The position numbers were made by a program, and so were the translations under genes. Below, piece after piece: positions 25,319 to 37,274 of a stretch of DNA of 64,000 nucleotides (positions are counted from its first letter, which is position 1; every line of letters begins with the position of its first letter). The notes under the pieces are model-generated. The model had not been told where the DNA came from. It did not search any database and worked only from the letters and a program-made list of their open reading frames with translations. The DNA comes from Antitrichia curtipendula (lineage: Eukaryota > Streptophyta > Bryopsida > Hypnales > Leucodontaceae): positions 6,200,001-6,264,000 of the forward strand of contig OX579642.1 of NCBI GenBank assembly GCA_951230915.1. The letters are read 5' to 3'.

Positions 25319-25699
25319 TGGGAAACCTTAGAAACCTTGCAACTCATCGATCAGGATTAAGCAACTCATAGCTCGGAGTATCGAAACTTGAAGCGCCGGG
25401 AAGAAGAACACCTGGTGCTCCCAGAATGGCCCGAACTGCTTGCCCGTGGAACACCGTGATCGCGATTCCCGAATCAACTGCCGTGAGGATAGAAGACAAC
25501 CTCCGCTAGGTAGAGGTCTAGACGCAAAGAGATCAACTACCTTCGAGTACAAATTCTCATTTTCTTAGATTTTTGTACTGGGATTGGTAGATTTGGAACA
25601 TTGGAAAAGCAACATTTTATACTTTGGTGCACAGGCAGTCAGGCACAACTACTGCTGTCCTGGTACCAACTGAAGCAATAGTATAGTGACCACACTAGG
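25319..25699. other. Spacer next to the partial gene copy
   Basis: An open minus-strand stretch (25552 to 25328) exists, with moderately high G+C, but I recognise no family in it and it has no match to the dehydrogenase gene that I can see. It may be part of the same duplicated block or unrelated. Confidence 0.35.
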
Positions 25700-27164
25700 T
25701 AAGGTAAACCAGCCTATGACAGGCAGAATGACTGATTTGGTATGTTGCCATTAGCAAAATAAAATCAGATTTTTTTTCTAGCAGAGACAACTTTGAGAAA
25801 TGAAAGAAGCAGTTAAAATTTTAGTTTTTGGACAAAGTAGGAATTTGTTATGAATTTTTTAAGTATTTTTCCAAAACAGTCTGTAGACTATCTGAAATCA
25901 ATAAAATATGTCTTCATGATGGTCATCTTACCACCTAATGCAGTCTTCAGATTTCCTAACACAACCACAAGAATTTTTAACCCCTAAAGGATTGTGACTA
26001 TGTTTTCACCAAAAGCGCTCCAGAACTGCCATTTCTAATACTAGTGCCAAATTTTAGAAAAAAAACATTTTTGGACACTTGTAGCCGTAGGATCTTGTAG
26101 TAAACTTGTTTAAGAAGATGTGGAAAAAATTTCAGAATTTTCCACCAAGTGGATTGCAAGATAATAGCGTTTGAATTGACAAAAATCCTTTTTTTGTCCC
26201 TGCGAAAAAACGGGCAGCTGCCCTTCACAAGGTCACATTTGTATGAAAAAATGTCCAAAATGATGGTTACTCTTTGGATTTATTCTTCAAGGCAAGTTGG
26301 CTACATGCTTGAAAATTTTTAGATCATTTGGAATTGTACAACATATAGGAAAAAAATAGTAAGTAGGAAGAGGTAGAGAATGATTCAAAACACTAAATTG
26401 TCAAGAATTTATTTATGAAATTGAAAAATGCCAATCCCAACGATTGTAATGTTGTAATAAACAATCTACACCCAATGTTTTTATTTTTTTTCAAAAATAT
26501 TGAAAATCGAGTTAAATAAAGGACTTCTAAGTTTATTTTAGAGTAGAAATTCCATAACTACCCTCAAACTAAGAATCCTCATAACTTTTGACTCATTGAT
26601 CGGAATGGAATGATTCAAAGCCTCCAACATACATATAAATCTAAAGAACCAATTTCGAATTTTAGTTTTTCTTAAAAGTGATTTTTAAAGAAGTTTTTTT
26701 TGCTGCCCCGGCTGCCCGCCGAACAATGAAAAGGACATATCATGCAATAACTTTTTAACCATGTAGTCAAAAGTTACGAAAATTGTTGGACCTTAAAGCT
26801 ACTCCTTGGGCACATCTTATGTGAAAATTTCAAAGAAAAAAAAGAAAAATTCCAGTCATAGTGAGCTGCCCAAAATCGCTATGTTGTCAAAAAACGGTGT
26901 TTGGTCCTTTAGGGGTTAATGTGGCCATCACACAAAGGAATAAAAAAAAAACTCTTTATGATGAGTTTACACTCACAATGTGTAAGTGTCCTATGACAGT
27001 CATTACTAATTCTATCACAATCACCTAATGCACTAATGTGGGCCACTAACCAACCTAATTAAATTGTAGAAGCAAAAATCTGAAATGGACTGTAATAGGG
27101 GGGTTATGTAGATGTCTACATTAGACATTTAGACAGTTGGCCTGTCATAGGATGGTTTACCTTA
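25700..27164. mobile_element. Inverted-repeat element carrying a nested 935-bp element
   Basis: The left end TAAGGTAAACCAGCCTATGA (25700) is mirrored at the right end (27140-27164) as an inverted repeat of about 25 bp with one mismatch in the core. Without the nested element the unit is about 526 bp. A diverged uninterrupted relative lies at 47143-47695, with shared phrases including ACAAAGTA.GAATTT.TTATGAATTTTT and GGCCACTAACCAACCTAAT. No protein is encoded, so it is non-autonomous. Confidence 0.7.
25981..26915. mobile_element. TTAA-flanked non-autonomous element, copy A (935 bp)
   Basis: Flanked by TTAA at 25977-25980 and 26916-26919. Termini are CCCCTAAAGG at the left and CCTTTAGGGG at the right. 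TTAA target duplication plus CCC-type termini is the hallmark of piggyBac-like DNA transposons. No transposase is present. It shares length and near-identical sequence with copies B and C, in inverted orientation to them. Confidence 0.85.
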
Positions 27165-27205
27165 CATTCATTATACGTTTTTCTGGTTTTTGTTTTTGAT
27201 TTTAA

Positions 27206-27426
27206 CCCATAAACGCCGCCGAGGACGTTTTCTGGCCATTGAATGACAAAGAATCTCTCCCTGTAGAACAAAAGTGCAACTATTCATCCTCCCAATTTTG
27301 TGCGAAAAGGGAAGATCATCTACAATAGTTTGTCTTCCAATGAGTGCTTTTGCATTATTTAAATCTAACAATTCATATGGTGACAAAACAAATGATTTCC
27401 ACGGCTATGAGCCTATCGTTTAAAGG
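27206..27426. mobile_element. Small TTAA-flanked element, copy F (221 bp)
   Basis: TTAA lies at 27202-27205 and 27427-27430. Termini are CCCATAAACG and (reverse complement) CCTTTAAACG, eight of ten matching. The interior is homologous, in inverted orientation, to 34794-34992 (shared GCACTCATTGGAAG and GTCCTCGGC). Confidence 0.65.
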
Positions 27427-27430
27427 TTAA

Positions 27431-28295
27431 ACGATTGTGTTCAAGAAATACACTGCAAGATTTTTTCGTCAAAAGGAGAGGCTAATTTCACACAAGGTAA
27501 TGATCTTGTCGTATTATACCTTTTGAGGTCTATGAAATGACAGAATGTACTAGTAGCTTGAATTCTGGTGAGACCTTCTTACCACTAGTACAGCACCAAA
27601 CATGGACTCTATGCTAATCATTTTGTATAAATTCTTGGAGTAAGTCACTATAGGATTCTGCTTTGGCAAGTGGGATCTCCCTAAAATAGTGCTACAATTT
27701 TTTATTTCAGTTGATGAAGCATTCTCCAGAACGCATGATTTTCCAAGGATGATCAAATTCAAAAAATCTGAATTCATACTTAAAATCAAAGACCCAAATT
27801 AAAGAGGATAGGTCACAAAATTCAAAATTAGCCACAGCATTAGATGATGCAAGTTTTTTTACATTTGTCCTCACATGGTAGAAGTAGAGGCATTTTTCTC
27901 CCATAGAAAATTTGTAGCATGACTCTCAACAATTCGCATAGATTGGTCCACCTTGCAATTTTAGATGGTCATGCCAAACTAGCGACATACTTTACTAATT
28001 CAAACTTCAAACCACCTTTTGATGTGGGTTTTGAATTGGGTGTAAGTTTTTTCATCCCTGAATCTGAGACAATCAGACAAATAACAAAAGAATCAAACTT
28101 TACATCGACACTCAATTGTTGTACTTTAAATTTACACAAAAATTCAACAATATACTTTTGATACATGAAGGCATGGATCTCCTTAAAATTATATATTTTT
28201 CATAAATTTGGATGAAGCATTAAATTTAGTTTAGTTTTCAAAAGAAATTTTTAATACTAATAATAAAATTTCTTCCAAAAATAGTTTTACTTATT
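27431..28295. other. Spacer
   Basis: AT-rich. Two short opposite-strand open stretches overlap near 27970-28166, with no recognisable protein. I see no element ends here. Confidence 0.45.
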
Positions 28296-28371
28296 ATAAG
28301 TGTGTAGGTAGAACCTCTCCTAGTGCATCTTTAGTTAGAACATATGGAGTTCGTAGGTGGGCCCAATTTAA

Positions 28372-29582
28372 TCCTTAAAGTTCCTTGACTCTGTTACCAC
28401 CAAAAACACTCCCAAATTGCCATTTCTAGTATAAGTACCAAATTTTTGAAAAAAAACATTTGTGGACACAAGTAACCATATGATATTGTAGTATGCAGGG
28501 TTGAAAAGATGTGGAAATTTTTTTAGAGTTTTCCACCATGTAAATTGCAAGATATTAGTGTTTGAAGTGACAAAAATCCTTTATTTGGTCCATGAGAAAA
28601 CCTGTGCAACTGCACTTCACAAGGTCACATTTGTATAAAAAATGTCCAATGTGGTGGTGCTTCTTTGGATTCATTCTTCAAGGTAAGTTGGCTACATGCT
28701 TGATAATTTTTATATCATTTGGAATTGTACAACATATAGGAAAAAAATAATAAGTAGAAAGATATAGAGAATGATTCAAAATACAAAATTGTTAACAATT
28801 TATTTATGAAATTAAAAAATTCCATTTCAATGTTGTAATAAAAAATCTGCATCTTATGATTCTATTTTTTTCCAAAAATATTGAAAACTGAATAAAATAA
28901 AGGACTTCAAAGATTATTTTAGAGTAGAGAATCCATAACTACCCGCAAACTAAAACACCTCATAACTTTTGACTCATTGATCAAAATGGAATGATTCAAA
29001 GCTTTCTATCATTACAAAAAATTTCAGCCCTCCACAATGCTGTTTAGAAAGTTTTTTCGGCACCCCCCGTGGTGCAGTTACAAAAAAATAAAAATAAAAA
29101 AATTTATTTTTTTTTAATTTAAAAAAATTAAAAAAAAATTAAAAAATTCTCCAGTCTGACGTGGCACAAGTAGTGCCACGTCAGATTTCTCCCAAAAAAA
29201 TTTAGAAATTTTAATTTTTTTTTTAAAAACAACATTTTTTTCCCTAATTGCACCACAGCCCTGCAAAACTCGCGGCACTCCTGAGGGCTGAATTTTTTTG
29301 TAATGGTATATATAAATCTAAAAAACCAATTTCAAATTTTTATTTTTGAAGAAAGTGATTTTTTCAAGTTTGCCCGGATTGCCTGAGTTGAAAAACAAAC
29401 CACATATTAGGCCATAACTTTTGACTCATATTTCCAAATGTCTTGAAATTTAGTGCACATGAAAGATATTCCTTGTCCCCACCATCTATTAAAATTTCAG
29501 ACTAAAATATGAAAATCTCTATTCACTCATACTTGCCCAAATTTTTTATGTTGTCCCAAAACGCATGCCGGCCCTTTAGGGA
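28372..29582. mobile_element. TTAA-flanked element, copy D (degraded, nested and itself interrupted)
   Basis: TTAA sits at 28368-28371 and 29583-29586. Terminal bases have decayed to TCCTTAAAG and CCCTTTAGGGA. The interior aligns with copies A-C (for example ACAAAAATCCTTTATTTGG, and GACTCATTGATCAAAATGGAATGATTC). It is interrupted by the hairpin element at 29009-29306. Confidence 0.75.
29009..29306. mobile_element. Hairpin element inside copy D (298 bp, TA-flanked)
   Basis: Terminal inverted repeats TCATTACAAAAAATTTCAGC and (reverse complement of the right end) CCATTACAAAAAAATTCAGC are flanked by TA at 29007-29008 and 29307-29308. The centre has GACGTGGCAC.AGTGCCACGTC, a perfect stem, between A/T-rich arms. 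In copies A-C the same position is uninterrupted. Confidence 0.75.
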
Positions 29583-29722
29583 TTAAAGGACATTCTTTGA
29601 AAAATAGTGTTGGAAGTTGACATTTGTTAGGTGGCCATTCATCACACCTCTCTACATGCATAAACCTCTCTTAGAGCATAGTCTAAACACCATGCACTAA
29701 GAAAGGTTCTACATGTATTATA

Positions 29723-30469
29723 CAATGAAGAACATTATAGTAGATGAAAATTATCTTTAGAAAATAAATTATCAATTGAGAAGAAATCAAATTAGCATAA
29801 GATAAATTATGGTGTGAAACATTATAAACTTTTGGGGGTCTCGAGAAGGCCTTCTAAGAGGCCCATGGATAGCACCATCATACTAGCTTTTCTAGCCTAG
29901 GCAATAGTGAATTGCATCATGTCTCGCCAGGGCAACAATTGCTTGTGATCATGTCTTACGGGGTGCTATACTTGGGCAACCAATGTAGTTACTATTTTGC
30001 ACAAAGGTGGCAAAACATCCAGTGTAATTGATCATTGGAGCCGTTCTTACAATACAAATTGTTTATTCTTTTGCATTCAGTCATCCTTGAAACAAGTAAT
30101 TGTTTAATCTTTTGTGTGGACATAGGATCATGGCAAGTGCAACGACGTGGTTTGCCAACATATACACATTTGGGCAGAAAAGTGTGTAGCCCATGGGATC
30201 GTGGCAAAAAAGGCGTGGAATTTACATGAGATGAGTGGGAAGAAGAGACCAACAATTAAGTGGCTGGAAGTTGCGGGGACAATTTCATCAAGTGATGCTA
30301 CAACATGACGCTCAAGGATGTTACTAATTTTGTTGGAAGCTACATGCCGCAGGTTAGACTAGATTCCAAATATGTTCCTCTCATTTGTAGAGGGAAGGTT
30401 TTAGAGGACCAGGCTTGTCCATAAAACTTTTTAGAAAGGAGAGTTGCTCTACTGTGCAACTCCCTATAA
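29723..30469. other. Spacer
   Basis: I see no gene. The right part (30250-30469) may belong to the element that ends at 31141. Confidence 0.4.
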
Positions 30470-31141
30470 TTGTATGACTGTACTGTAACTGCAAATGGAC
30501 TGCTCGATGACCAATCAGAGACATGTTCTTGCACGCCTTTGTTCGCCATTGTTGTCGCCCCAAAAAACGCAACTGCAAGCATGACTTGGAAATAACTTCC
30601 GAAGTCTTTGTAGAGTCACCGTAGACTGACCTAAATTCCCGTGACTGCTGCATAACTGCATCATGTCTTGCCACGTGTCACTGAACCCTGCACCATCGAA
30701 ATAAACCCGTCACAACTCGTCCGTGACTCTGAAATGACTGGCCACGTGGCTGTCCACGTCAAATGTTATGGGGTCTCACATGACTACGACATGACTTTGC
30801 CATGACTAGACACGTGGATGTCCACGTAGGATACCTTGGAGTTGCACTCTCCACGTGTCAAGTGCACAATCATTTCTTTCTCCTGAACCATCTTTACCAC
30901 TTGGATGTATCATGAACCTTCATCCATGTGAACATCCCCAGCTAAACTCGTTGGTGATAATAAATTAGCCAGTCATTTATAAACAACTTGTCCACAATGA
31001 CTGCCATGCCACAAAGTCGTGACTGCAAAGCCACAAAGTCATTCTGCAGTCGCTACTGTCCGATATGACTAGTATCAGTAATTTTGAAGTCATTTTGAAG
31101 TCAAATATCGCAGTCACAAATGTACCCCCTTTCTTGTAGTG
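30470..31141. mobile_element. CACTA-like element end with TGACT-rich subterminal region
   Basis: The right boundary, read from 31141 leftward, is CACTACAAGAAAGGGGG, the terminal form of plant CACTA (EnSpm) elements. The adjoining 650 bp is full of TGACT/AGTCA and ACGTGG/CCACGT motifs (for example CATGACTACGACATGACTTT), as expected for transposase-binding repeats. I cannot find the other end, and no transposase is visible, so this is a fragment or a non-autonomous member with a decayed left end. Confidence 0.5.
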
Positions 31142-31551
31142 TGGTGAGACGCACATTCATCTATGGATTGATGGTAGGATTTATTCTATAGACCCGGCTT
31201 CCAACTTATGCTTCTTAGACCATATCACAGTGATCTATATGAATATGGGACGAAATGGAATCTTGGAAGAAAGCATTAGAACCAAACTTTGGCTAATAGT
31301 TGTACAAGTGCACATCTCAAAATTCAAAATGCTAGGTACAGAGTTGCCTCTGTGTTTTTTAACAAAATGTGTAAACCCTTTACATTAAATAGCACTAACA
31401 AAATTACATACTACTTAAAAATAGGGAAATCTATGCAAAACATAGAACCATGCTCCAACACTACATGAAAGGAATGCCTTGCTATATACAGCTTCACGCC
31501 TCTACCATCTTAACTTAGTTGCTGACATACCATAGCTTGAGTTGACTATAG
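31142..31551. other. Spacer
   Basis: Nothing recognisable seen. Confidence 0.4.
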
Positions 31552-31820
31552 CATTAGATGAGATTTGGAGGTCTGGGAGGACTGTTTTAGGCCCGTTTAT
31601 GACGTTGTTCCCTCGGTAGTTAAAGAACGTTGTCAAAAAAATTAAAATTGAAAAAAATTAAAAAAAATTAAAAATCTGAATTTTTTTTGAAAGAACAAAA
31701 ATATTTTTATATGAAGTGGCAGTCTCTGTGCCACATCAGGCAACTTCTACAATGCAATTCAAGGGGCTGGGAACCCTAGGGAACTCGCAGACCTCTACAG
31801 GGGCTAAAAATCATCTAATG
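31552..31820. mobile_element. Hairpin element, CATTAGATGA termini
   Basis: CATTAGATGA at 31552 is mirrored by TCATCTAATG ending at 31820. Internal features are shared with 52669-52966: GTTGTTCCC.CGG.AGT.AAAGAA on the left, GTGGCAGTC.CT.TGCCACATCA in the centre, and GGGAACTCGCAG.CCTC.ACAGGGG on the right. No clear target duplication. Confidence 0.65.
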
Positions 31821-33514
31821 AATTTCTAGCCTACACTATCAGTACCGTTCCCGTGCACACAAGTCCTTCTTAGTGAGTAAATAATGCAAATCAATGGATT
31901 ATAAAATTGTATTGGAGACAATTAAAATGGTTTTTGTATTGTGTAGGCGTACTCAGGAACTGTAGATGGCTCAACATCAATGTTCTATGCATAAATAAAA
32001 TATTCTTTCCGGTTTGCTGTATATGGAGCAATACCTTCATGTCATTGGCCACACTCCTACAAATCATAACGTAGGCACCATTGGTAACACTTGAGCTTTG
32101 AGGCTCCTATCGTCCTTGCGCTTCGCTAACTTCCCTCACAAGGCCTTCTTGAGACCCCCAAAAGGTTCTAATGAAAATTTAGTTGTAATATCTTTGTTTT
32201 TGGAAGTTAACCTCTTTTTTTTTCCCTTCCTAGCCTTACATAGTGAATTTAGCCAACCAACTATCTCAACTCCTCTTGTAACTTCTACACAACTCTGTGA
32301 AGAATTCCAATTACACAACTCTATTAAAAAAAAATTTATATACTTACCCAAATTATCATAATTAATTGAGAAAATTGTTTTCTTTCAACAAGTTTTGGAC
32401 ATGTTGAGGTACAATTAACACACTCATATAAAATAATTTATCAAAATTTTCGAGCTTGGCTCCATTATTAAACTTGGTTGACTATTGGTAATTCTTGTTG
32501 GAAGTTAAAAAAATTCTACATTTTTCTCATATGCTTTTTTTGAACATTGTGTAATTAAATTATGAGTTTTCAAAGTGCTGAAAATAGGTGTATCTAAAAT
32601 CAATCCTAGACTTTCATGTTCATAGGATTCACACTTGAGGCAAGATTGAGTATAGGAAAGTTATGCAAACATGATCATACAATTCAATGCAATTATCTTA
32701 ATCCTCCAAGTGCATAGAAGCTATGACCCTTCAAGTAAACTTCCATATTGTGTCAAAACCAAAAATGACTTTTTGAGTTCCACAATTTATAGTAGCAATT
32801 GTTGGTTAACTTCCATGATGTTTTTACTTTTACATGAATAGGAAGAAACTACACTTTAGGAGTAGCTTTGTTTTGTAAGTAGGGAGAAACACTAGTAGAT
32901 TTATGTTGAAATCAACAAAACAGTGACCAGGACAACACGTCCAAATCAACAGAATTCTGTCAAAATTCCTGCGTTTTCTACTAGTGAAACTACATTTTAA
33001 GTGTAGCTTTGTTTTATGGTTAAACCAAAAGCAACCAAAAATTCAAGTTTAATGTTAGTAATATCAGTTTCTAGAAGTTGAAAACTTGCTCCCTCTACTT
33101 GTCAAATACTTCTCCTCATTATCATGCCTACAAACAATTTCATTTCCTTTTTTGCAAAAATTGCATTCTTTTATGCACTAGAACCGAAAAATAGTTTGTC
33201 TTATTTAAAAGTTTTATAATTCTAGCCACATGGTCATCTAAAAGGGATTAACTCTATAGCGCTTCGACATTCAATTTTTGGATGAATAACATATTGGAAC
33301 TATAGTTTCATTTTTATTGTTGCTTGGATGAAAGTCATCCTAATTTGTGGAGATACTTTATCAAGTTGTTGTCTTATCTAATGGTTGGATTTGGTGTTAC
33401 TAGAGTAAAAATTTTTCTAAAATTACAGACATTGAAGTTTGTAAAGTGGTTGACCAAGCCAAAATTGCACTGACCGTAGTTCAAAATTGAATTTGCAAAA
33501 TTGAGGTCATAGAT
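31821..33514. other. Spacer
   Basis: AT-rich. An overlapping pair of open stretches near 32098-32361 on opposite strands has no recognisable protein. No element boundaries seen. Confidence 0.45.
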
Positions 33515-33518
33515 TTAA

Positions 33519-34481
33519 TCCCTTAAAAAATTTTACTTTGTTTTCACCAAAAACGCTCCAAAATTGCCATTTCTAATACAAGTACCAACTTTTAGAAAAA
33601 AAACACAATTTTTGACACATGTAAACATAGGATCTTTTAGTATGTTGGTTTGAGAAGATATGAAAAAAAAATTAGAAATTTCCACCTGTAGATTACAAGA
33701 TATTAGCGTTTTGAAGTGACAAAAATCCTTTGGGGGGGCTAGCAAAAAACTGGGCAGCTGCACTTCACAAGGTTAGATCATTATGAAAAAATGTCCAAAA
33801 TGGTTGTAATTCTTTGGATTCATTATTCAAGGCAAGTTGGCTACATGCTTGAAAAAATTTAGATCATTCAGAATTGTACAACATATAGAAAAAAAATAGT
33901 AAGTAGGAAGAAGTAGAGAATGATTCAAAATATTAAATTGTTAACAATTTAGTTATGGAATTAAAAAATGTCAATCCCAATGGTTGTAATGTTGTAATAA
34001 AAAATGTGTACCTAATGGTTTTATTTTTTTCTAAAAATATTGAAAATTGAGTTAAAAAAAGACTTCAAAGTTTATCTTAAAATAGAGATTCTATAACTAT
34101 CCGCAAACTACCCACAACTAAATTTTTTTATAACTTTCATCTCACTAATCAAAATATAATGTTTCTAAGCTTTCCACATACATATAAATCTAGAAAATCA
34201 ATTTCAAATTTTTATTTTTCAAAAAAATGAGTTTTAAAGAAGTTTTTTTCGTTACCTGAGCAGCTCGTCGAGCAATAAAAATTACATATCATACACTAAC
34301 TTTTTAACCATGTAGACAAAAGTTATGAATTTTTTTGGGCCTTAAAGCTACTCCTTGAGCACATGTTGTGTGAAAATTTCAAAGAAAGAAAATAAAAATT
34401 TCATTTGTAGTGAGCTGCCCCAAATCCCTATGTTCTCAAAATTGCTATGTTGCCGAAAAACTCACTTTGGTCCTTCAGTGG
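33519..34481. mobile_element. TTAA-flanked element, copy E (degraded)
   Basis: TTAA at 33515-33518 starts it; the right terminus near 34481 is decayed (CCTTCAGTGG.TAAA). It aligns throughout with copies A-C in the orientation of A: ATTTTACTTTGTTTTCACC at the left, GGCAGCTGCACTTCACAAGG in the middle, GGTCCTTCAG at the right. Confidence 0.7.
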
Positions 34482-34789
34482 TAAAAATACACAAAAAAAT
34501 CATTGTGTGAAGAAGACCCAATTCAAATCCATTCCAACAAGTTGTATGCATAAAATGATAATATCCTGCTTGTAATTGAACTCTAAAGCAATTCTAAAAT
34601 TTCCTTTTCAAAATTTATAAAAAAAATATTGGTGATAGCATTGGTGAATCTAATTGTATGGATAGAATCTAAAACTCAAAATCTAAAACTTTTATTTGTG
34701 TATGAATTCCAAAATATTCTTCCAAATAGTACTTTATGATGATTTTTTTCAAATCGTGAATTTTGGAGAAGGATTTGGACATTCAGGAG
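34482..34789. other. Spacer
   Basis: Nothing recognisable seen. Confidence 0.4.
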
Positions 34790-34793
34790 TTAA

Positions 34794-34992
34794 TCCTTGA
34801 AGGCCAAGCCAATCATCTGTTTTGGCATTGTATGAACGGTTGGCTTAAAAAAAATGCAAAGCACTCATTGGAAGTCAAAATACCATTGAAGACCTCTTTT
34901 CACACAAAATTTCAATGATGAATAGTTCCACTTTTGTCTTGCACGAAAAAATTCTCTGTCATTCATCGACCGGAAAATGTCCTCGGCATCCT
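34794..34992. mobile_element. Small TTAA-flanked element, copy G (degraded)
   Basis: TTAA occurs at 34790-34793 and 34993-34996. The interior matches the reverse complement of copy F (27206-27426), including GCACTCATTGGAAG, TCACACAAAATTT and GTCCTCGGC. The termini no longer mirror each other well. Confidence 0.5.
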
Positions 34993-34996
34993 TTAA

Positions 34997-36059
34997 TCCC
35001 TAAATGATGGACCTATAACCACTGATTTTAGGCCTTAGTGCCTATCACTCAATTTGCTGCCATTTTGTAACTAGACATGTATGAAAAAAATTTAATTTAT
35101 TTTTCAGAGATGAAATTACATGTTTTCTTTACTTCACAAAAAATTTAGATTTTTTTGTGAAAAATTGATTTTTTTGAGAATTTTTGAAGAAAAAGAGAAG
35201 AAAAATCACATCAAATAGAAAATTATTTCAAAAAAACTGAAAATTTCACCATGTGTGTATATTACAATGACAAACATCATGGTGTAAACTCAATTTCCGT
35301 CTCATTCTATAATTAGAAAATAATAGACATTGAAAATACACCCAAAGTTCAAATTGCAATAAAATGTGCAATATTAAGAATTTTTTCAAAATTCAAATTG
35401 TAGAAGAAACTAGATTAGATGACCTTCATTTTGTTAGTTGGGCTCAAACTCAAAAAATATCATTTCTGTTGGAGAAATTTCAGACATAGAGCAAGGAACA
35501 ACAACTTCCCAAAATACACTAAAATAGCATATTTTGTGATCCGTTTTTTTTAATAACTTCTCATTTATGTGAAGATAGACACTTGCATGACTACAAATTC
35601 AACTATACACTCTTTGTAATCCACCATGGAGGGTGAACAAAAATGAAATGGATGAAAAAATGTTTCCAAGCAATGTACAGATGACTGCACAATCATCCAA
35701 CGCCAAAAATACAATTGGCGTTCCAGGGTTAAGAGTTAAGTCAGAAACCAAAGTGGACCTTCATTTCGTAAATACTGTAGCCCAGTCCAATTCTCTCAGA
35801 AAAGCGGATGCATTCCACGTGTCCCAAACGGACTGCTGACCTGTTTAGATAAACCCAGTTCAGTTTCAGTTGCGTTTCAGTTCATCTTCTGGCGAGGCTG
35901 ATCGCACTTTTCTCGTGGCCGCCCCGTCACTTTGACCCACGTCCAGTGGCGTCCACCACAGCAGCTTGTCACGAGGTCCGTGCGCCGCTATGCTGCCGCG
36001 GTTTTCACCATCACTCTCGCAAATTCGCAAATCAATCCGCATCTCACGTGAACTTTCCT
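34997..36059. other. Spacer grading into a G+C-richer upstream region
   Basis: AT-rich to about 35820, then G+C-rich (TCTCGTGGCCGCCCCGTCAC near 35910), which starts the probable promoter zone of the dehydrogenase gene. The open plus-strand stretch at 35633-35839 has no recognisable family. Confidence 0.4.
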
Positions 36060-37130
36060 GATTCTCCAATTCTCATCCCCTGCCATCAGTTCCCGCACCC
36101 TTCACTCCCAAATTCTCTTCACGCAAGCCCATAGCCTACGCCTTCCACTTTGCAGGCTGCACTATTGCTGTCACTAGAAAAAAGCTCGCGAATTCAATCG
36201 CGACTCGTGTTAGGCAGTGGACGTCGATTGTGGGTCGATTGTGCACTTGGACGGGCGCGAGATCCGAGAAAATATCGAAATTTGGACGAAAAATTGGAGC
36301 GTGTGGCTCGATTTGGACGACGACTTGGAGAGTGTGGCTTGGTTTGGGGGGTTTCGTTGTCGCAGCTTCTTGTTTCAGTCGCAATTGGCGTTTGAATTGT
36401 GCTCTAGCTTGGGCGTTGAGTTTTCATCCCCTGCCATGAACCCCCGCACTCTGGCTTCGTCCACTGATTCTCCGCACGCACGCCCGTAGCCCATGCCTTT
36501 CCGTTCGCATGCTGCAGTTTTGGAATTGCGACTAGTATAGAAAAAGGTCACGAAATCAATCGCGATTGGTGTTGGGTATTGGACATCGATTCTAAATCGC
36601 TTGTGAATTTGGAAGGGTGTCGATCATAGAAAATATCGCGATTCGGGCGACGCCGTGCGGTTCGATTTGGAGTTTTTCGTGGTCGCAGCTGCTTGTTTCG
36701 GGTTGCAATTAGCGTTTCAATTGTTCTCAAGCTTGGGCGTTGAGTTTCCATTGCTTGAATTGGCGAGGAATTACCGATTTACACGCCATAACCTTTGGGT
36801 GCATCGAACCTTCGAGGTTCAATCCGAGATGTACACAATTGATCGAGCAGGAATAACAGAGTAATTCTTCAGTGATGGTTCGTTGCATGTGATAGTTCCG
36901 TTCCTTGTGGTTATTTAGTTGTTGGGTCGCTAGTGCATTCTGAGGCGTCTAGATTCCCAGCGTAGAACATATCGCAACTTGCACGAAGCTTTAGAGCCCT
37001 GCAGTTCTATGCGTGGGTCGGTTTGCATTCTTTAGTGGTCGCAGGTGCTTACTTCTCCTACAATTAGCCTGTGAGTTCTCCTCTAGCTTCGGTACTGATT
37101 TCCCATCGTTTTAATTGCGAAGAATTCTCC
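36060..37130 (+). repeat. Three diverged tandem copies upstream of the dehydrogenase gene
   Basis: A unit of about 355 bp is repeated. Anchors: TCATCCCCTGCCAT at about 36072 and 36424; GC.TGCA at 36156 and 36510; GCTTGTTTC..GTTGCAATT.GCGTTT at about 36370, 36693 and (weaker) 37050; TAGCTT.GG..CTGA/GTTGAG.TTTCC after it in all three. The third copy (about 36900-37130) is most diverged. The block lies just before the start codon at 37275, so promoter or leader sequence has been duplicated. Confidence 0.75.
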
Positions 37131-37274
37131 TTTTTAGGTGGAATTCAAGCGTCGAGGTTCATTTCGACTAGAGTACAATCGAGCTGTACTTAAATTGAAT
37201 TGTGTGATGGTTCCTTGCTTTCTAGATTGTCGCTCACAGTTGTAATCGAGCTTGTAATAGGCACGAATTGAAGT

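Larger units (their letters stand above)
28296..29722. mobile_element. Inverted-repeat element split by nested insertion (outer)
   Basis: The left end GTGTAGGTAGAACCTCTCCT.AGTGCAT is mirrored at the right end (ATGCACTAAGAAAGGTTCTACATGTA, 29692-29717). Its uninterrupted relative is at 39271-39472. Removing the nested element leaves about 210 bp. It encodes no protein. Confidence 0.65.

Noticed and set aside
30035..30255. Overlapping short open stretches on both strands
   Set aside because: No recognisable protein, no codon-like composition, no splice context.
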